Origin: Agromyces sp. Marseille-P2726
GTDB taxonomy: Bacteria > Actinomycetota > Actinomycetes > Actinomycetales > Microbacteriaceae
Assembly: GCF_902809835.1 (NCBI RefSeq)
Contig: NZ_CADDWM010000015.1
Coordinates: 310,001-374,000, forward strand
Direction of reading: 5' to 3'
Length of the DNA stretch: 64,000 bases
The notes beneath the pieces are model-generated. The model saw nothing but the letters and a program-made list of their open reading frames with translations. It was not told the origin of the DNA and did not search any database. The position numbers were made by a program, and so were the translations under genes. Positions 37,829 to 50,589 of the stretch are shown one piece after another (the stretch's first letter is position 1; each line of letters starts with the position of its first letter).

Positions 37829-39922
37829 GTGGCAACTCTGCAGTGGGAATCCATCGACGATCGCGCGGTCGACACGGCGCGCGTCCTCGCCGCCGACGCC
37901 GTCGAGAAGGTCGGCAACGGGCATCCCGGAACGGCGATGAGCCTCGCACCCGCCGCCTACCTCCTCTTCCAGAAGGTCATGCGACGGGATCCTGCCGACC
38001 ACGAGTGGTTGGGGCGCGACCGATTCATCCTTTCGGCGGGGCACAGCTCGCTGACGCAGTACATCCAGCTCTACCTCGCGGGCGACGGCCTCGAGCTCGA
38101 GGACCTCGAGGCGCTGCGCACCTGGGGCTCGAAGACCCCCGGCCACCCCGAGTACGGCCACACCGACGGCGTCGAGATCACCACCGGCCCACTCGGCCAG
38201 GGCCTCGCCTCGGCGGTCGGCTTCGCCTACGCCTCCCGGTTCGAGCGGGGTCTCTTCGATCCTGACGCCGCGCCCGGCACCAGCCCCTTCGACCACTTCA
38301 TCTACGTCATCGCGAGTGACGGCGACCTGCAGGAGGGCGTCACGAGCGAGGCATCCTCGCTGGCCGGGCACCAGCAGCTCGGCAACCTCGTCGTCATCTA
38401 CGACTCGAACCAGATCTCCATCGAGGACGACACCGACATCGCCTTCACGGAAGACGTCGCCGCGCGCTACGAGGCGTACGGCTGGCACGTGCAGACCGTC
38501 GACTGGAAGAAGAGCGGCGAGTACGTCGAAGACGTCGCGGAACTGCATCGGGCGATCCAGGCGGCGAAGGGCGAGGCCTCGAAGCCGTCGATCATCATCC
38601 TCAAGACCATCATCGGGTGGCCGAGCCCCGGAAAGCAGAACACCGGGAAGATCCACGGCTCGGCGCTCGGCGCGGCCGAGCCCGCGGCCACGAAGGAGGT
38701 GCTCGGCTTCGACCCCGAGCAGTCCTTCGTCGTCGCAGACGACATCCTCGAGCACACCCGAGCCGCACTCGAGCGCGGGGCGGCAGCGCGCGCCGAGTGG
38801 CAGACGTCCTTCGACGCCTGGGCTGCGGCGAATCCCGAGCGAAAGGCGCTGCTCGACCGCCTGCAGGCCGGTGAGCTGCCCGACGGCCTCGAGTCGCTGC
38901 TCCCGGTCTTCGAAGGCGGCACCGAGCTCTCGACACGCGCGGCGTCGGGCAAGGTCATCAACGCCCTCGCCGCCGAGCTGCCCGAGTTCTGGGGCGGGTC
39001 GGCCGACCTCGCGGAATCCAACCTCACCACGATCAACGATGCCGCGTCGTTCATTCCCACCGAGTGGTCGACCCACGAGTTCGCTGGGAACCCCTACGGT
39101 CGCGTGCTGCACTTCGGCATCCGCGAGCACGCGATGGCGGCCATCGTGAACGGCATCGTGCTGCACGGGAAGACGCGCGCCTTCGGCGGGACGTTCCTGA
39201 TCTTCAGCGACTACATGCGCCCCGCGGTGCGGCTGTCGGCGCTGATGCACATCCCCTCGATCTTCGTTTGGACGCACGACTCCGTCGCCCTCGGCGAAGA
39301 CGGCCCCACCCACCAGCCCATCGAGCAGCTCGCGTCCCTCCGCGCCATCCCCGGCTTCACCATCGTGCGACCGGCCGACGCGAACGAGGTCGCGCACGCG
39401 TGGCTCGAGATCCTCAAGCGCCGCGGCGGCCCGGTCGGCCTCGCGCTGACCCGGCAGAACGTTCCCGTGTTCGAGCGTGGTGACGGCGAGGCATCCGGCG
39501 ACACCCTCGCCTCCGCAGCCGGGGTGGCGAAGGGCGCGTACATCCTCGCCGAGGCACCGAGCGGGGAGCCCGACGTGATCCTCATCGCGACCGGCTCGGA
39601 GGTGCAGCTCGCCGTGGCCGCACGGGAGACGCTCGCCGGCGAGGGCATCCAGGCCCGGGTGGTCTCGGCTCCGAGCCTGGAGTGGTTCGAGGAGCAGGAT
39701 GCCGCATACCGCGAGTCCGTGCTGCCGCCGGGGGTGACCGCCCGAGTCTCGGTCGAGGCCGGCGTGTCGCTCACCTGGCGGCCCTACGTCGGCGATCGCG
39801 GCCGAAGCGTGTCGATCGAGCACTTCGGGGCATCCGCCGACTACAAGACGCTGTTCCGCGAGTTCGGCATCACGACCGATGCCGTCGTCGCCGCGGCGAA
39901 GGAATCGCTTGCGTCGGCCTGA
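37829..39922 (+). CDS. tkt: Transketolase
   Basis: A 697-residue thiamine-diphosphate enzyme that moves two-carbon units between ketose and aldose phosphates. The ThDP site is [20 protein letters not shown] followed by [31 protein letters not shown] and the substrate-binding [14 protein letters not shown] and [15 protein letters not shown] are conserved. The GTG at 37829 ([10 protein letters not shown]) has GGAAGGA 10 bases upstream. It is first of six genes: tkt-tal-pgi-zwf-opcA-pgl. Confidence 0.97.
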   Translation: MATLQWESIDDRAVDTARVLAADAVEKVGNGHPGTAMSLAPAAYLLFQKVMRRDPADHEWLGRDRFILSAGHSSLTQYIQLYLAGDGLELEDLEALRTWGSKTPGHPEYGHTDGVEITTGPLGQGLASAVGFAYASRFERGLFDPDAAPGTSPFDHFIYVIASDGDLQEGVTSEASSLAGHQQLGNLVVIYDSNQISIEDDTDIAFTEDVAARYEAYGWHVQTVDWKKSGEYVEDVAELHRAIQAAKGEASKPSIIILKTIIGWPSPGKQNTGKIHGSALGAAEPAATKEVLGFDPEQSFVVADDILEHTRAALERGAAARAEWQTSFDAWAAANPERKALLDRLQAGELPDGLESLLPVFEGGTELSTRAASGKVINALAAELPEFWGGSADLAESNLTTINDAASFIPTEWSTHEFAGNPYGRVLHFGIREHAMAAIVNGIVLHGKTRAFGGTFLIFSDYMRPAVRLSALMHIPSIFVWTHDSVALGEDGPTHQPIEQLASLRAIPGFTIVRPADANEVAHAWLEILKRRGGPVGLALTRQNVPVFERGDGEASGDTLASAAGVAKGAYILAEAPSGEPDVILIATGSEVQLAVAARETLAGEGIQARVVSAPSLEWFEEQDAAYRESVLPPGVTARVSVEAGVSLTWRPYVGDRGRSVSIEHFGASADYKTLFREFGITTDAVVAAAKESLASA

Positions 39923-39947
39923 CGCCAGCACGAAGGAGAGACACACC

Positions 39948-41060
39948 ATGGCCACCACCTCCCCCACCGCCGCACTCTCCGAGGCCGGCGTCAGCATCTG
40001 GCTCGACGACCTGTCGCGCGAGCGCCTCGTCTCGGGCGGCCTCGAGCGGCTCATCGAGGAACGCGACGTCGTGGGCGTCACGACGAATCCGACGATCTTC
40101 GCCAACGCCCTCGCGAAGGGCGAGGGGTACACGGAGCACCTCCATGCCCTCGCCGTTGCCGGCACAGACCTCGAATCGGCCGTGTTCGAGATCATCACCG
40201 ATGACGTGCGCACCGCCGCCGACGTCCTCCGTCCCACGTACGACGCGACCGGCGGCGTCGACGGACGCGTCTCCATCGAGGTCGCCCCCGGCATCGCGCA
40301 CGACACGGCCGGCACCGTCGCCCAGGCCAAGCAGCTCTGGGCGACCGTCGACCGCCCGAACGTCATGATCAAGATCCCGGCGACCGTCGAAGGACTCGAC
40401 GCCATCACCGCGGCCACCGCCGCCGGAATCAGCGTCAACGTCACGCTCATCTTCAGCCTCGACCGCTACCGCGGCGTCATCGAGGCCTACCTCGCCGGTC
40501 TCGAGCAGGCGAAGGACGCGGGCATCGACCTCAGCACGATCCGCTCGGTGGCGTCCTTCTTCGTGTCGCGAGTCGACACCGAGATCGACAAGCGCCTGGA
40601 GGCGATCGGCACCGAGGCGGCGCTCGCGCTGAAGGGCAAGGCCGGCCTCGCGAACGCCCGATTGGCCTACGAGCTGTACGAGGCGGAGTTCGCGTCCGAG
40701 CGCGCGACAGCCCTGCTCGCAGCGGGCGCCAATCGCCAGCGTCCGCTCTGGGCGTCGACCGGCGTCAAGGACCCGGCGCTGCCCGACACGCTCTACGTGA
40801 CCGAGCTGGTCGCGCCGGGCGTCGTCAACACCATGCCCGAGAAGACCCTCGAGGCGGTCTACGACCACGGCGAGATCCGGGGCGACACCGTCACCGGCTC
40901 CTACGACGAGGCCGGCCGGGTGCTCGACTCGCTCGCCGAGGTCGGCGTGGACTACGACGACGTGACGGCCGTGCTCGAGCGGGAGGGCGTCGAGAAGTTC
41001 CCCGTCTCGTGGAACGAACTCCTCGACACCGTCCGGGTGGCCCTGGAGGCGGCGCGATGA
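39948..41060 (+). CDS. tal: Transaldolase
   Basis: A 370-residue class I aldolase-type enzyme that transfers dihydroxyacetone between sugar phosphates. Lys in [15 protein letters not shown] forms the Schiff base; [13 protein letters not shown] and the late [18 protein letters not shown] are typical of the long actinobacterial form. The ATG at 39948 follows AAGGAGAG. It is 25 bases after tkt and overlaps pgi (ATGA). Confidence 0.97.
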   Translation: MATTSPTAALSEAGVSIWLDDLSRERLVSGGLERLIEERDVVGVTTNPTIFANALAKGEGYTEHLHALAVAGTDLESAVFEIITDDVRTAADVLRPTYDATGGVDGRVSIEVAPGIAHDTAGTVAQAKQLWATVDRPNVMIKIPATVEGLDAITAATAAGISVNVTLIFSLDRYRGVIEAYLAGLEQAKDAGIDLSTIRSVASFFVSRVDTEIDKRLEAIGTEAALALKGKAGLANARLAYELYEAEFASERATALLAAGANRQRPLWASTGVKDPALPDTLYVTELVAPGVVNTMPEKTLEAVYDHGEIRGDTVTGSYDEAGRVLDSLAEVGVDYDDVTAVLEREGVEKFPVSWNELLDTVRVALEAAR

Positions 41061-42661
41061 GCTTCCGCATCTCGGTGAGCGGCGCCGCCGCCGACGCGGT
41101 CCGGCGCACCGTTCCGACCCTCGTCGCCGATCTGGTCGCGAGCGGCATCACCGCGCAGGACCCCGCACTCTGGGGACCCGACGCGGAGGCCGAGGCGTCC
41201 AAGCGACTCGGCTGGACGGAGGCGGTGGCCGTCTCGCGACCGCTCGTGGCTGAGATCGAGGCACTCCGCGAGCAGCTCCAGGCCGAGGGGGTCACCCAGA
41301 TCGTCCTCGCGGGCATGGGCGGATCCTCGCTGGCTCCCGAGGTCATCACCCGCACGGCGAGGGTCGACCTCACCGTGCTCGACTCGACCGAGCCCGGGCA
41401 GGTCCGTGCCGCGCTGAGCGACCGCCTCGAAGCGACCGCCCTGGTCGTCTCATCGAAGTCGGGCTCCACGGTCGAGACCGACAGCGCCCGGCGTGCGTAC
41501 GAACAGGCGTTCCGCGACGCCGGCATCGATCCGGCCAGCCGGATCATCGTCGTCACCGACCCGGGTTCTCCGCTGGATCGATCGGCGCGTGAAGCGGGCT
41601 ACCGCGTGTTCAACGCCGACCCGAACGTCGGCGGCCGCTACTCGGCACTCACCGCGTTCGGTCTCGTCCCATCCGGACTCGCCGGCGTGGACATCGGCGA
41701 GATCCTCGACGAGGCCGAGACGATCGAGCTCTCGCTGGCGATCGACAGCCACGAGAACCCCGGCCTCGTGCTCGGTGCCGCCATCGCGGGCACCGAGCCC
41801 CTCCGCGACAAGTTGGCGATCGTCGCCGACGGCACCCACATCGTCGGCTTCGCCGACTGGGCCGAGCAACTCATCGCCGAATCGACGGGCAAGGAGGGCA
41901 CCGGAATCCTCCCCGTGGTCGTCGACCGAGACGCGCCCGAACTGTCGGCCGGGCTCGCCGACGTGCAGGTGGTCCGGCTCGTCGACGATGCGGGTGACGA
42001 GATCTTCGCGCGCGGCTCCTCGGGCGACATCCGAGTGTCGGGCACGCTCGGTGCACAGCTGCTCGTCTGGGAGTACGCGACCGCGGTTGCCGGTCGCCTC
42101 CTCGGCATCAACCCGTTCGACCAACCCGACGTCGAGTCGGCGAAGGTCGCCGCACGGGGCCTGCTCGACGCGCGCCCCGAGCCCTCGCCGGCCGCGTTCG
42201 TGGCCGACGGCATCGAGGTCCGCGGAACGCCCGACGTGATCGGGGCCGCGAGCGACCTCTCGTCGGCGATCGACGTGCTGCTCGAGGAGATCCCCCCGAA
42301 CGGCTACCTCTCGGTGCAGGCGTATATCGATCGCGTCGCGCATCCCGGGCTCGCGCGTATCCGCGACGCCCTCGCCGCGCGCGCAGGGCGTCCGGTCACG
42401 TTCGGCTGGGGTCCACGATTCCTGCACTCGACGGGGCAATTCCACAAGGGAGGGCCGGCTGTCGGAGTGTTCCTCCAGATCACCGAGGTGCCGCCGGTCG
42501 ACCTCGAGATCCCTGGCCTGCCGTTCACGTTCGGCCAGCTCATCGCCGCGCAGGCGTCGGGCGACGCCAGCGTCCTCGCCGAGCACGGCCGCCCGGTCCT
42601 GACGCTGACGCTGACGGATGCCGCAGCGAACCTCCCGACACTCATCGACGCCATCGGCTGA
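41057..42661 (+). CDS. pgi: Glucose-6-phosphate isomerase
   Basis: A 534-residue sugar isomerase linking glycolysis and the pentose phosphate pathway. The SIS fold is seen in [14 protein letters not shown] and [19 protein letters not shown]. It is the diverged actinobacterial form that sits in the pentose phosphate operon and differs from the classical E. coli enzyme; [14 protein letters not shown] and [11 protein letters not shown] are present. The ATG overlaps the tal stop. Placement between tal and zwf joins it to glucose-6-phosphate oxidation. Confidence 0.9.
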   Translation: MSFRISVSGAAADAVRRTVPTLVADLVASGITAQDPALWGPDAEAEASKRLGWTEAVAVSRPLVAEIEALREQLQAEGVTQIVLAGMGGSSLAPEVITRTARVDLTVLDSTEPGQVRAALSDRLEATALVVSSKSGSTVETDSARRAYEQAFRDAGIDPASRIIVVTDPGSPLDRSAREAGYRVFNADPNVGGRYSALTAFGLVPSGLAGVDIGEILDEAETIELSLAIDSHENPGLVLGAAIAGTEPLRDKLAIVADGTHIVGFADWAEQLIAESTGKEGTGILPVVVDRDAPELSAGLADVQVVRLVDDAGDEIFARGSSGDIRVSGTLGAQLLVWEYATAVAGRLLGINPFDQPDVESAKVAARGLLDARPEPSPAAFVADGIEVRGTPDVIGAASDLSSAIDVLLEEIPPNGYLSVQAYIDRVAHPGLARIRDALAARAGRPVTFGWGPRFLHSTGQFHKGGPAVGVFLQITEVPPVDLEIPGLPFTFGQLIAAQASGDASVLAEHGRPVLTLTLTDAAANLPTLIDAIG

Positions 42662-42679
42662 CCACGGAGGAAGGATCCG

Positions 42680-44221
42680 ATGCCTCCCGCACCGATCTCG
42701 GCGCAGCACAATCCGCTGCGCTCCCCGAAGGACTTCCGCCTCAACCGCATCGCCGGGCCGTCGAGCCTCATCATCTTCGGCGTCACCGGCGACCTGTCGC
42801 GCAAGAAGCTCATGCCCGCGGTCTACGACCTCGCCAACCGCGGCCTGCTCCCGCCGGGATTCGCACTCGTCGGCTTCGCTCGTCGCGACTGGAACGACGA
42901 GGACTTCGAGAAGGTCGTGCACGACGCGGTGAAGCAGTACGCCCGCACCGATTTCCACGAGGACGTCTGGAAGCAGCTCGCCCGCGGCATCCGCTTCGTG
43001 CAGGGTGACTTCGACGACGACGCGGCGTTCGATCGCCTGCGCACCGTGGTGTCCGACCTCGACCGGGAGCGCGGAACGATGGGCAACCACGCGTTCTACC
43101 TCTCGATCCCGCCGAAGTCGTTTCCCCTCGTCACCGAGCAGCTGAAGCGATCCGGCCTCACCGAGCAGAACGGCGACCAGTGGCGGCGAGTGGTCATCGA
43201 GAAGCCGTTCGGATCCGACCTGAAGTCCGCCCGGGAGCTGAACGATGTAGTCGCGTCGGTGTTCCCACCCGATGCCGTGTTCCGCATCGACCACTACCTC
43301 GGCAAGGAGACGGTGCAGAACATCCTCGCCCTGCGGTTCGCGAACCAGTTGTACGAACCGATCTGGAACGCCAACTACGTCGATCACGTGCAGATCACCA
43401 TGGCCGAGGACATCGGCGTCGGCGGACGGGCCGGGTACTACGACGGGATCGGCGCGGCGCGCGATGTCATCCAGAACCACCTCCTGCAGCTGCTGGCGCT
43501 GACGGCCATGGAGGAGCCCATCTCCTTCGAGGCCGGAGACCTCCGGGCCGAGAAGGAGAAGATCCTGGCCGCCGTGCGCCTCCCCGACGACCTCGCGACC
43601 GGCACGGCCCGTGGGCAGTACTCGGGCGGTTGGCAGGGTGGCGAGAAGGTGGTGGGCTTCCTCGAGGAAGACGGCATGAACCCACAGTCGACCACAGAGA
43701 CGTATGCGGCGATGAAGCTCTCGATCGGCACGCGCCGCTGGGCCGGTGTGCCGTTCTACCTCCGCGCCGGAAAACGCCTCGGTCGGCGGGTGACCGAGAT
43801 CGCGGTGGTCTTCAAGCGGGCGCCGCAGCAGGTGTTCGCCGACAGCCAGACCTCGGAGCTCGGCCAGAACGCCCTGGTGATCCGGGTGCAGCCCGACGAG
43901 GGGGTCACCATCCGCTTCGGCTCGAAAGTGCCTGGCGCGGGGATGCAGGTTCGTGACGTGACGATGGACTTCGGGTACGGTCACGCATTCACCGAGGCCA
44001 GCCCCGAAGCGTACGAGCGACTCATCCTCGATGTCCTGCTCGGCGATCCGCCGCTGTTCCCCCGCCAGGAGGAGGTGGAACTGTCCTGGAAGATCCTCGA
44101 CCCCATCGAGGAGTTCTGGGCGACGCAGGGGCGGCCTGAGCAGTACTCCCCCGGATCCTGGGGCCCGGCCTCGGCTGACGAGCTTCTCGCACGCGACGGA
44201 CGAACCTGGAGGCGCCCATGA
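42680..44221 (+). CDS. zwf: Glucose-6-phosphate 1-dehydrogenase
   Basis: A 513-residue NADP-dependent enzyme that opens the oxidative pentose phosphate pathway. The dinucleotide motif is FGVTGDLSRKKLMP, and the catalytic RIDHYLGKETVQN contains the general-base His. WRRVVIEKPFGSDL is also diagnostic. GGAGGAAGGA precedes the ATG. The opcA ATG overlaps its TGA. Confidence 0.98.
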   Translation: MPPAPISAQHNPLRSPKDFRLNRIAGPSSLIIFGVTGDLSRKKLMPAVYDLANRGLLPPGFALVGFARRDWNDEDFEKVVHDAVKQYARTDFHEDVWKQLARGIRFVQGDFDDDAAFDRLRTVVSDLDRERGTMGNHAFYLSIPPKSFPLVTEQLKRSGLTEQNGDQWRRVVIEKPFGSDLKSARELNDVVASVFPPDAVFRIDHYLGKETVQNILALRFANQLYEPIWNANYVDHVQITMAEDIGVGGRAGYYDGIGAARDVIQNHLLQLLALTAMEEPISFEAGDLRAEKEKILAAVRLPDDLATGTARGQYSGGWQGGEKVVGFLEEDGMNPQSTTETYAAMKLSIGTRRWAGVPFYLRAGKRLGRRVTEIAVVFKRAPQQVFADSQTSELGQNALVIRVQPDEGVTIRFGSKVPGAGMQVRDVTMDFGYGHAFTEASPEAYERLILDVLLGDPPLFPRQEEVELSWKILDPIEEFWATQGRPEQYSPGSWGPASADELLARDGRTWRRP

Positions 44222-45180
44222 TCGTCGACCTTCCCGACACCACGACGAGCCAGATCTCGAAGACGCTGGTCAAGATCCGCGAGGAGGGCGGCGTCGTCGC
44301 GCTCGGCCGAGTACTCACGCTCGTCATCGCGACAGCGCCCGACGGCGCTGAGGAAGCCATCGAGGCGGCGAACGACGCGTCCCGGGAGCATCCGATGCGG
44401 GTGATCGCCGTGTCGCGAGATCCCGAGGAATCCTCCGGCGTTCCGGCTCGGCTCGATGCGGAGATCCGCGTCGGCGGCGACGCCGGCGCGAGCGAGGTCA
44501 TCGTGCTGCGTGCGCGCGGCGAGGCCGCCCGCAACGAAGAGAGCCTCGTCATGGGCCTGCTCCTGTCGGACGCACCCGTCGTCGTCTGGTGGCCCGGCCC
44601 CGCGCCCGCTGTGCCCGGCGAATCACCTCTCGGCCGCATCGCGCAGCGGAGGATCACGGATGCCTCGACCCAGCCCGACCCGCAGGCCGCCCTCCGCGCG
44701 CTCGCGACGAGCTACCGCCCGGGCGATGCGGACTTCGCGTGGACTCGACTCACCCTCTGGCGGGCCCAGCTGGCCGCCGTGCTCGATCAGCCCCCGTACA
44801 CGCCGATCACGGGAGTGCGGGTCACGGGAGCGATCGACTCCCCGTCGACGACCCCGCTCGCGGCGTGGGTGCGCCTGCAGCTCGATGCCCCGAGCACGTG
44901 CGTACTGACCGGCGCCGATTCGGGATCGCACGGCGGCATCCACGGCGTGGAACTCGAACGCGACGGCGGCACGATCGAACTGGTGCGCGAAGTCCCGGGG
45001 ATCGCCACCCTCCGCCAGCCCGGCCAGCCCGTACACGACGTGGCCCTGCCACGACGCAACCTGCGCGACTGCCTCGCTGACGAACTCCGGCGCCTCGACC
45101 CCGATGAGTTGTACGGTGAGGTGATCACGAGCGGCCTCGCGGTGCTCGGAGACGTCCAGGCCGAAGGAGTCCATGCATGA
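44218..45180 (+). CDS. opcA: Glucose-6-phosphate dehydrogenase assembly protein OpcA
   Basis: A 320-residue accessory protein needed for G6PDH assembly or redox regulation in cyanobacteria and actinobacteria. Recognisable parts are VVWWPGPAPAVPGESPLG and LRALATSYRPGDADFAWTRL, with WRAQLAAVLDQPPY after. The position between zwf and pgl, with ATGA overlap to zwf, is the usual context. It is cytosolic and has no enzyme motif. Confidence 0.95.
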   Translation: MIVDLPDTTTSQISKTLVKIREEGGVVALGRVLTLVIATAPDGAEEAIEAANDASREHPMRVIAVSRDPEESSGVPARLDAEIRVGGDAGASEVIVLRARGEAARNEESLVMGLLLSDAPVVVWWPGPAPAVPGESPLGRIAQRRITDASTQPDPQAALRALATSYRPGDADFAWTRLTLWRAQLAAVLDQPPYTPITGVRVTGAIDSPSTTPLAAWVRLQLDAPSTCVLTGADSGSHGGIHGVELERDGGTIELVREVPGIATLRQPGQPVHDVALPRRNLRDCLADELRRLDPDELYGEVITSGLAVLGDVQAEGVHA

Positions 45181-45947
45181 CGAACGAACGGCGCGTCCTG
45201 GTCCATCCAGACAAGGGGTCACTGGCCGGTTCCGTCGCCGCCCGGTTCATCACGAAGACGCTCGACATCCTCGACGAACAGGCGGTCGCGCACATCGTGC
45301 TCACGGGTGGGTCGATGGGGTCCGCCGTGCTCGAGGCGGTCGCGGCTTCCCCCGCCCGCACCAGCATCGACTGGGCGCGAGTCCACTTCTGGTGGGGAGA
45401 CGAGCGCTGGGTGCCCGAGAATGACGCCGACCGCAACGACCGCCAGGCCCGTGAGGCGCTCCTCGATGACCTCGACCTCGCCGAGGAGAACGTCCACCCG
45501 TTCCCCGCGGCCGACTCCGGGATGGACCTGGACGAGGCGGCGGCCGCATACGCGGCGGAGCTGTCGAAGCACGGCGTCGACGGTCTGCCGCACCCGCTCT
45601 TCGACATCACCTTCCTCGGCGTCGGCCCTGATGGGCACATCGCGTCGCTCTTCCCGCATCGTTCGGGAATCCAGGTCGCCGACCGCACGGTCATTCCGGT
45701 GCGTAACTCGCCGAAGCCGCCACCCGAGCGCCTGAGCCTCACGCGACCGGTGCTCAATTCCTCGCAACGGATCTGGCTGGTGCTGGCCGGCGCCGACAAG
45801 GCGTCGGCGCTGGGGCTCGCGCTCGCGGGCGCGAGCCGCGATGAGGTTCCGGTGGCCGGAATCAAGGGCCGCCGGCGCACGGTCTTCTTCGTCGATTCGG
45901 ATGCCGCGGCCGAGGTTCCCGAGTCGCTCATCACACGCGACATCTGA
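45177..45947 (+). CDS. pgl: 6-phosphogluconolactonase
   Basis: A 256-residue member of the glucosamine-6-phosphate isomerase-like fold that hydrolyses 6-phosphogluconolactone. Key sequences are LTGGSMG, VHFWWGDERWVPEND and the substrate-binding FLGVGPDGHIASLFPH. It overlaps opcA by 4 bases and ends the operon. The 96-base gap to convergent rbpA shows no clear hairpin. Confidence 0.96.
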   Translation: MTNERRVLVHPDKGSLAGSVAARFITKTLDILDEQAVAHIVLTGGSMGSAVLEAVAASPARTSIDWARVHFWWGDERWVPENDADRNDRQAREALLDDLDLAEENVHPFPAADSGMDLDEAAAAYAAELSKHGVDGLPHPLFDITFLGVGPDGHIASLFPHRSGIQVADRTVIPVRNSPKPPPERLSLTRPVLNSSQRIWLVLAGADKASALGLALAGASRDEVPVAGIKGRRRTVFFVDSDAAAEVPESLITRDI

Positions 45948-46043
45948 CCGATTCCAGCCGCTCCAACCGTCGCAGGCCGCGCGGGGGGTCAGCCGTTCGG
46001 CCCGACGCTCACCTCGACCCGCGTCATCGGCACGCGTGTGTCG

Positions 46044-46412
46044 TCAGTCGTCGGGACTGATCTGACCGCGACGGATGCGAAGTTGCGTCAACGCCTCTTC
46101 GAGCAGAGCGGCGGCCTCTTCGTCGGTGCGACGCTCCTTCACGTAGGCGAGGTGCGTCTTGTACGGCTCGAGCTTCGACACCGAGGGTGGATTGTCTTTG
46201 TCGCGTCCGGCCGGAAGGCCGGTCGACGGACTGTCGATGACGTCTGGGATCTCGTCTTCGGGCAGGTTCGCCGCGAAGTAGCGCACGGTCTCGTTGCCCT
46301 GAGCGTCCCAGTAGCTCACCGCGATGCGGTCGGCGTGGAAGCCGCGGTCCTGCTCGCCCATCGGGCCCGCACCGACGCGCGAGCCGCGGATGGCGCTGTT
46401 GCCTGATGCCAT
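46044..46412 (-). CDS. rbpA: RNA polymerase-binding protein RbpA
   Basis: A 122-residue actinobacteria-specific factor that binds the primary sigma and the promoter and stabilises open complexes. The basic N-terminal tail (MASGNSAIRGSRVGAGPMGE) is followed by a core with HADRIAVSYWDAQGNE and, near the C-terminus, the sigma-interaction domain PYKTHLAYVKERRTDEEAAALL. Family zinc cysteines are not seen, as in many RbpA proteins. It follows secG by 13 bases. Confidence 0.96.
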   Translation of the reverse strand: MASGNSAIRGSRVGAGPMGEQDRGFHADRIAVSYWDAQGNETVRYFAANLPEDEIPDVIDSPSTGLPAGRDKDNPPSVSKLEPYKTHLAYVKERRTDEEAAALLEEALTQLRIRRGQISPDD

Positions 46413-46425
46413 GAGGCCTCCCTCG

Positions 46426-46677
46426 TCAGATTCCGGCTTCGAACTTCGTGATGAGGCCCAGCACGACGATGCATGCGACCCACACGAGTCCCAGGATGAC
46501 CGTGATCCGGTTGAGGTTTCGCTCGGCCACGCCGGACGCGCCGAGGCTCGACGTGACGCCGCCGCCGAACATGTCGGACAGACCGCCGCCGCGGCCCTTG
46601 TGCAGGAGGATGAGCAGCGTCAGCAGGAGACTCGTGAGACCGAGCAACACCTGCAGGACGACCTGGAGAATCTCCAC
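46426..46677 (-). CDS. secG: Preprotein translocase subunit SecG
   Basis: An 83-residue membrane protein of the SecYEG channel. Two hydrophobic helices (about 3-25 and 57-78) flank the conserved HKGRGGGLSDMFGGG loop. The start is GTG at 46677 with AAAGG 6 bases upstream; longer open frames overlap tpiA. Gap-pgk-tpiA-secG is the typical order. A TATACT at 46734-46739 may give a separate transcript. Confidence 0.95.
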   Translation of the reverse strand: MEILQVVLQVLLGLTSLLLTLLILLHKGRGGGLSDMFGGGVTSSLGASGVAERNLNRITVILGLVWVACIVVLGLITKFEAGI

Positions 46678-46733
46678 GGTGAACCTTTCCGGGCACGACG
46701 ACTGGGGGTCGTTGCCGCATACGAGTATAGCGG

Positions 46734-46739
46734 GACGCT
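46734..46739 (-). promoter_or_regulatory. Candidate -10 of secG
   Basis: TATACT in the 80-base tpiA-secG gap. No clear -35. The start near 46727 would leave a leader of about 50 bases. Confidence 0.4.
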
Positions 46740-46757
46740 CGACGGCGACCGCGAAGG

Positions 46758-47546
46758 CTAGGCGCCGACGTGCTTCTTGAAGCGGACGATGCTCGTGAAC
46801 TCGTCGATGTCGAGGCTCGCACCACCCACGAGGGCGCCGTCGACGTTCGGCTCCCGCAGGAACGAGGCGATGTTCGTGGCCTTGACCGATCCCCCGTACA
46901 GGATGCGCGTCGCGTCGGCGACCTGATCGCCGAGCAGCTCGGCGATCACCTCGCGCAATGCCGCAGCGACCTTCTCGGCCTGCTCGGGCGTCGCCGCCTG
47001 ACCGGAACCGATCGCCCACACCGGCTCGTAGGCGACCACCAGGCCCTTCGATCCGTCGACTCCTTCGAGCGCCGATCGCAGCTGCTTCACGGGCACCGCA
47101 CTGGCGCCGTGCCGCTCGAGATCCTCGGCGGTCTCGCCGACGCACACCACGGGGACGATCCCGTGGCGGTGCGCAGCCTGGACCTTCGCATTGACCGTCG
47201 CATCCGTCTCGTGGTGGTAGGTGCGCCGCTCGGAGTGCCCGATGATCGTGTAGCTGCAGTCGAGCGCGGCGAGGAACGCCCCCGAGACCTCCCCGGTGTA
47301 GGCGCCCGAGTCATGCGCCGAGACGTCCTGCGCGCCGTAGGCGATGGGGAGGGAGTCGGCGGCGACGAGGGTCTGCACCGAGCGGAGGTCGGTGAACGGC
47401 GGGAAGACGGCGACCTCGGCGTCGGCGAAGTCGTGCCTCGCGTCGGCGAGCGACCAGGCGAGCTTCTGCACGAACGCGATCGCCTGCAGGTGGTCGAGAT
47501 TCATCTTCCAGTTGCCTGCGATGAACGGGGTTCGCGTCACTGCCAT
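46758..47546 (-). CDS. tpiA: Triosephosphate isomerase
   Basis: A 262-residue TIM barrel interconverting DHAP and glyceraldehyde-3-phosphate. The N-terminal [12 protein letters not shown], the electrophile IIGHSERR, the catalytic Glu in [12 protein letters not shown] and the late GGSVKATN are all present. The ATG at 47546 overlaps the pgk end by 10 bases; a GTG at 47540 (GTGA overlap) is also possible. Confidence 0.97.
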   Translation of the reverse strand: MAVTRTPFIAGNWKMNLDHLQAIAFVQKLAWSLADARHDFADAEVAVFPPFTDLRSVQTLVAADSLPIAYGAQDVSAHDSGAYTGEVSGAFLAALDCSYTIIGHSERRTYHHETDATVNAKVQAAHRHGIVPVVCVGETAEDLERHGASAVPVKQLRSALEGVDGSKGLVVAYEPVWAIGSGQAATPEQAEKVAAALREVIAELLGDQVADATRILYGGSVKATNIASFLREPNVDGALVGGASLDIDEFTSIVRFKKHVGA

Positions 47547-48751
47547 CCGAGGACCTCCAGTCCGGGGAGCTTCTTGCCCTCGAGGAACTCGAGGCTCGCG
47601 CCTCCGCCCGTCGAGATGTGGTCGAATCGGTCGTCGCCGAACCCGAGTTGCCGCACGGCCGCGGCGGAGTCGCCACCCCCGACCACGCTCAGTCCGTCGA
47701 CTTCGGTGAGCGCCTCCGCGACGGCACGTGTGCCGGCCGCGAACGGCGCGAGTTCGAACACGCCCATCGGCCCGTTCCAGAACACGGTGCGCGAGTTCCG
47801 GATGCGCTCCGCGAACGCTGCAGCAGTGTCGGGTCCGATGTCGAGCCCGAGGCCGGATGCCGCGAACGGAGTCTCCTCGATGGCATCGGCCGCGGTCACG
47901 ACGTGATCGGCGTCGGCGGAGAACGAGGCGGCGACGACCACGTCGGTGGGAAGCAGGATGTCGACGCCGCGCTGCCTCGCGTCGGCCAGGTAGCCGTTCA
48001 CCGTGTCGATCTGGTCGGCCTCGAGCAGGCTCGAACCGACTCTGTGTCCCTGCGCGGCCAGGAAGGTGAAGAGCATGCCGCCGCCGATCAGGAGCGCGTC
48101 GACGCGCGGCAGGAGGTGCTCGATGACGCCGAGCTTGTCGGAGACCTTCGAACCGCCGAGCACGACGGTGTAGGGGCGCTCGGGCGATTCGGTGAGCCGG
48201 TCGAGCACGTCCACCTCGGCGGCGATGAGCAGGCCGGCCGCGCTCGGCCGGAGCTGCTCGAGTTCGTACACGCTGGCCTGCTTGCGGTGGACCACGCCGA
48301 AGCCGTCGGAGACCACGGCGTCGGCGAACGCCGCGAGCTCGCCGGCGAACGCCGTGCGCTCGGCCTCGTTCTTGGAGGTCTCCCCGGGGTTGAAGCGCAG
48401 GTTCTCGAGCACGAGCACCTCGCCGTCGGCGAGTGCCTCGACCTTCGCCGCGGCATCCGTGCCCACCGTGTCGGTCGCGAATGCCACGGGACGCTCGATG
48501 AGCTCATCGAGGCGTGCCGCAACCGGAGCGAGGCTGTACTTCGGGTCGGGAGCGCCATCGGGGCGACCGAGATGAGAGATGACGATGACGCGAGCTCCCT
48601 GACCGGTGAGCGCTTCGAGCGTGGGCGCTGACGCCCGCACGCGGCCGTCGTCCGTGATGACCCCGTCCTGCAGGGGGACGTTGAGGTCGCATCGGACGAC
48701 GACGCGCTTGCCGGCGAGTGGACCGAGGCTTTCGATCGTTCGCAGGGTCAC
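47537..48751 (-). CDS. pgk: Phosphoglycerate kinase
   Basis: A 404-residue two-domain enzyme making ATP from 1,3-bisphosphoglycerate. [14 protein letters not shown] near the start, ISHLGRPDG and the C-terminal [13 protein letters not shown] with [16 protein letters not shown] are diagnostic. The GTG start at 48751 ([10 protein letters not shown]) lies 8 bases after gap; longer frames run over gap. Confidence 0.97.
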   Translation of the reverse strand: MTLRTIESLGPLAGKRVVVRCDLNVPLQDGVITDDGRVRASAPTLEALTGQGARVIVISHLGRPDGAPDPKYSLAPVAARLDELIERPVAFATDTVGTDAAAKVEALADGEVLVLENLRFNPGETSKNEAERTAFAGELAAFADAVVSDGFGVVHRKQASVYELEQLRPSAAGLLIAAEVDVLDRLTESPERPYTVVLGGSKVSDKLGVIEHLLPRVDALLIGGGMLFTFLAAQGHRVGSSLLEADQIDTVNGYLADARQRGVDILLPTDVVVAASFSADADHVVTAADAIEETPFAASGLGLDIGPDTAAAFAERIRNSRTVFWNGPMGVFELAPFAAGTRAVAEALTEVDGLSVVGGGDSAAAVRQLGFGDDRFDHISTGGGASLEFLEGKKLPGLEVLGWQ

Positions 48752-48759
48752 GGCGGCCC

Positions 48760-50483
<1,724 letters not shown>

Positions 50484-50589
50484 TGCTTCTCCTTGTCAGA
50501 TGCCGGGGTGCCGAGCGTCTGCCCGGCGCGGCCGCGGCATTTCCTAGCCTATGCCTGGGGGCAGCGGGCTCGTGCAGGCCTTGACGCCA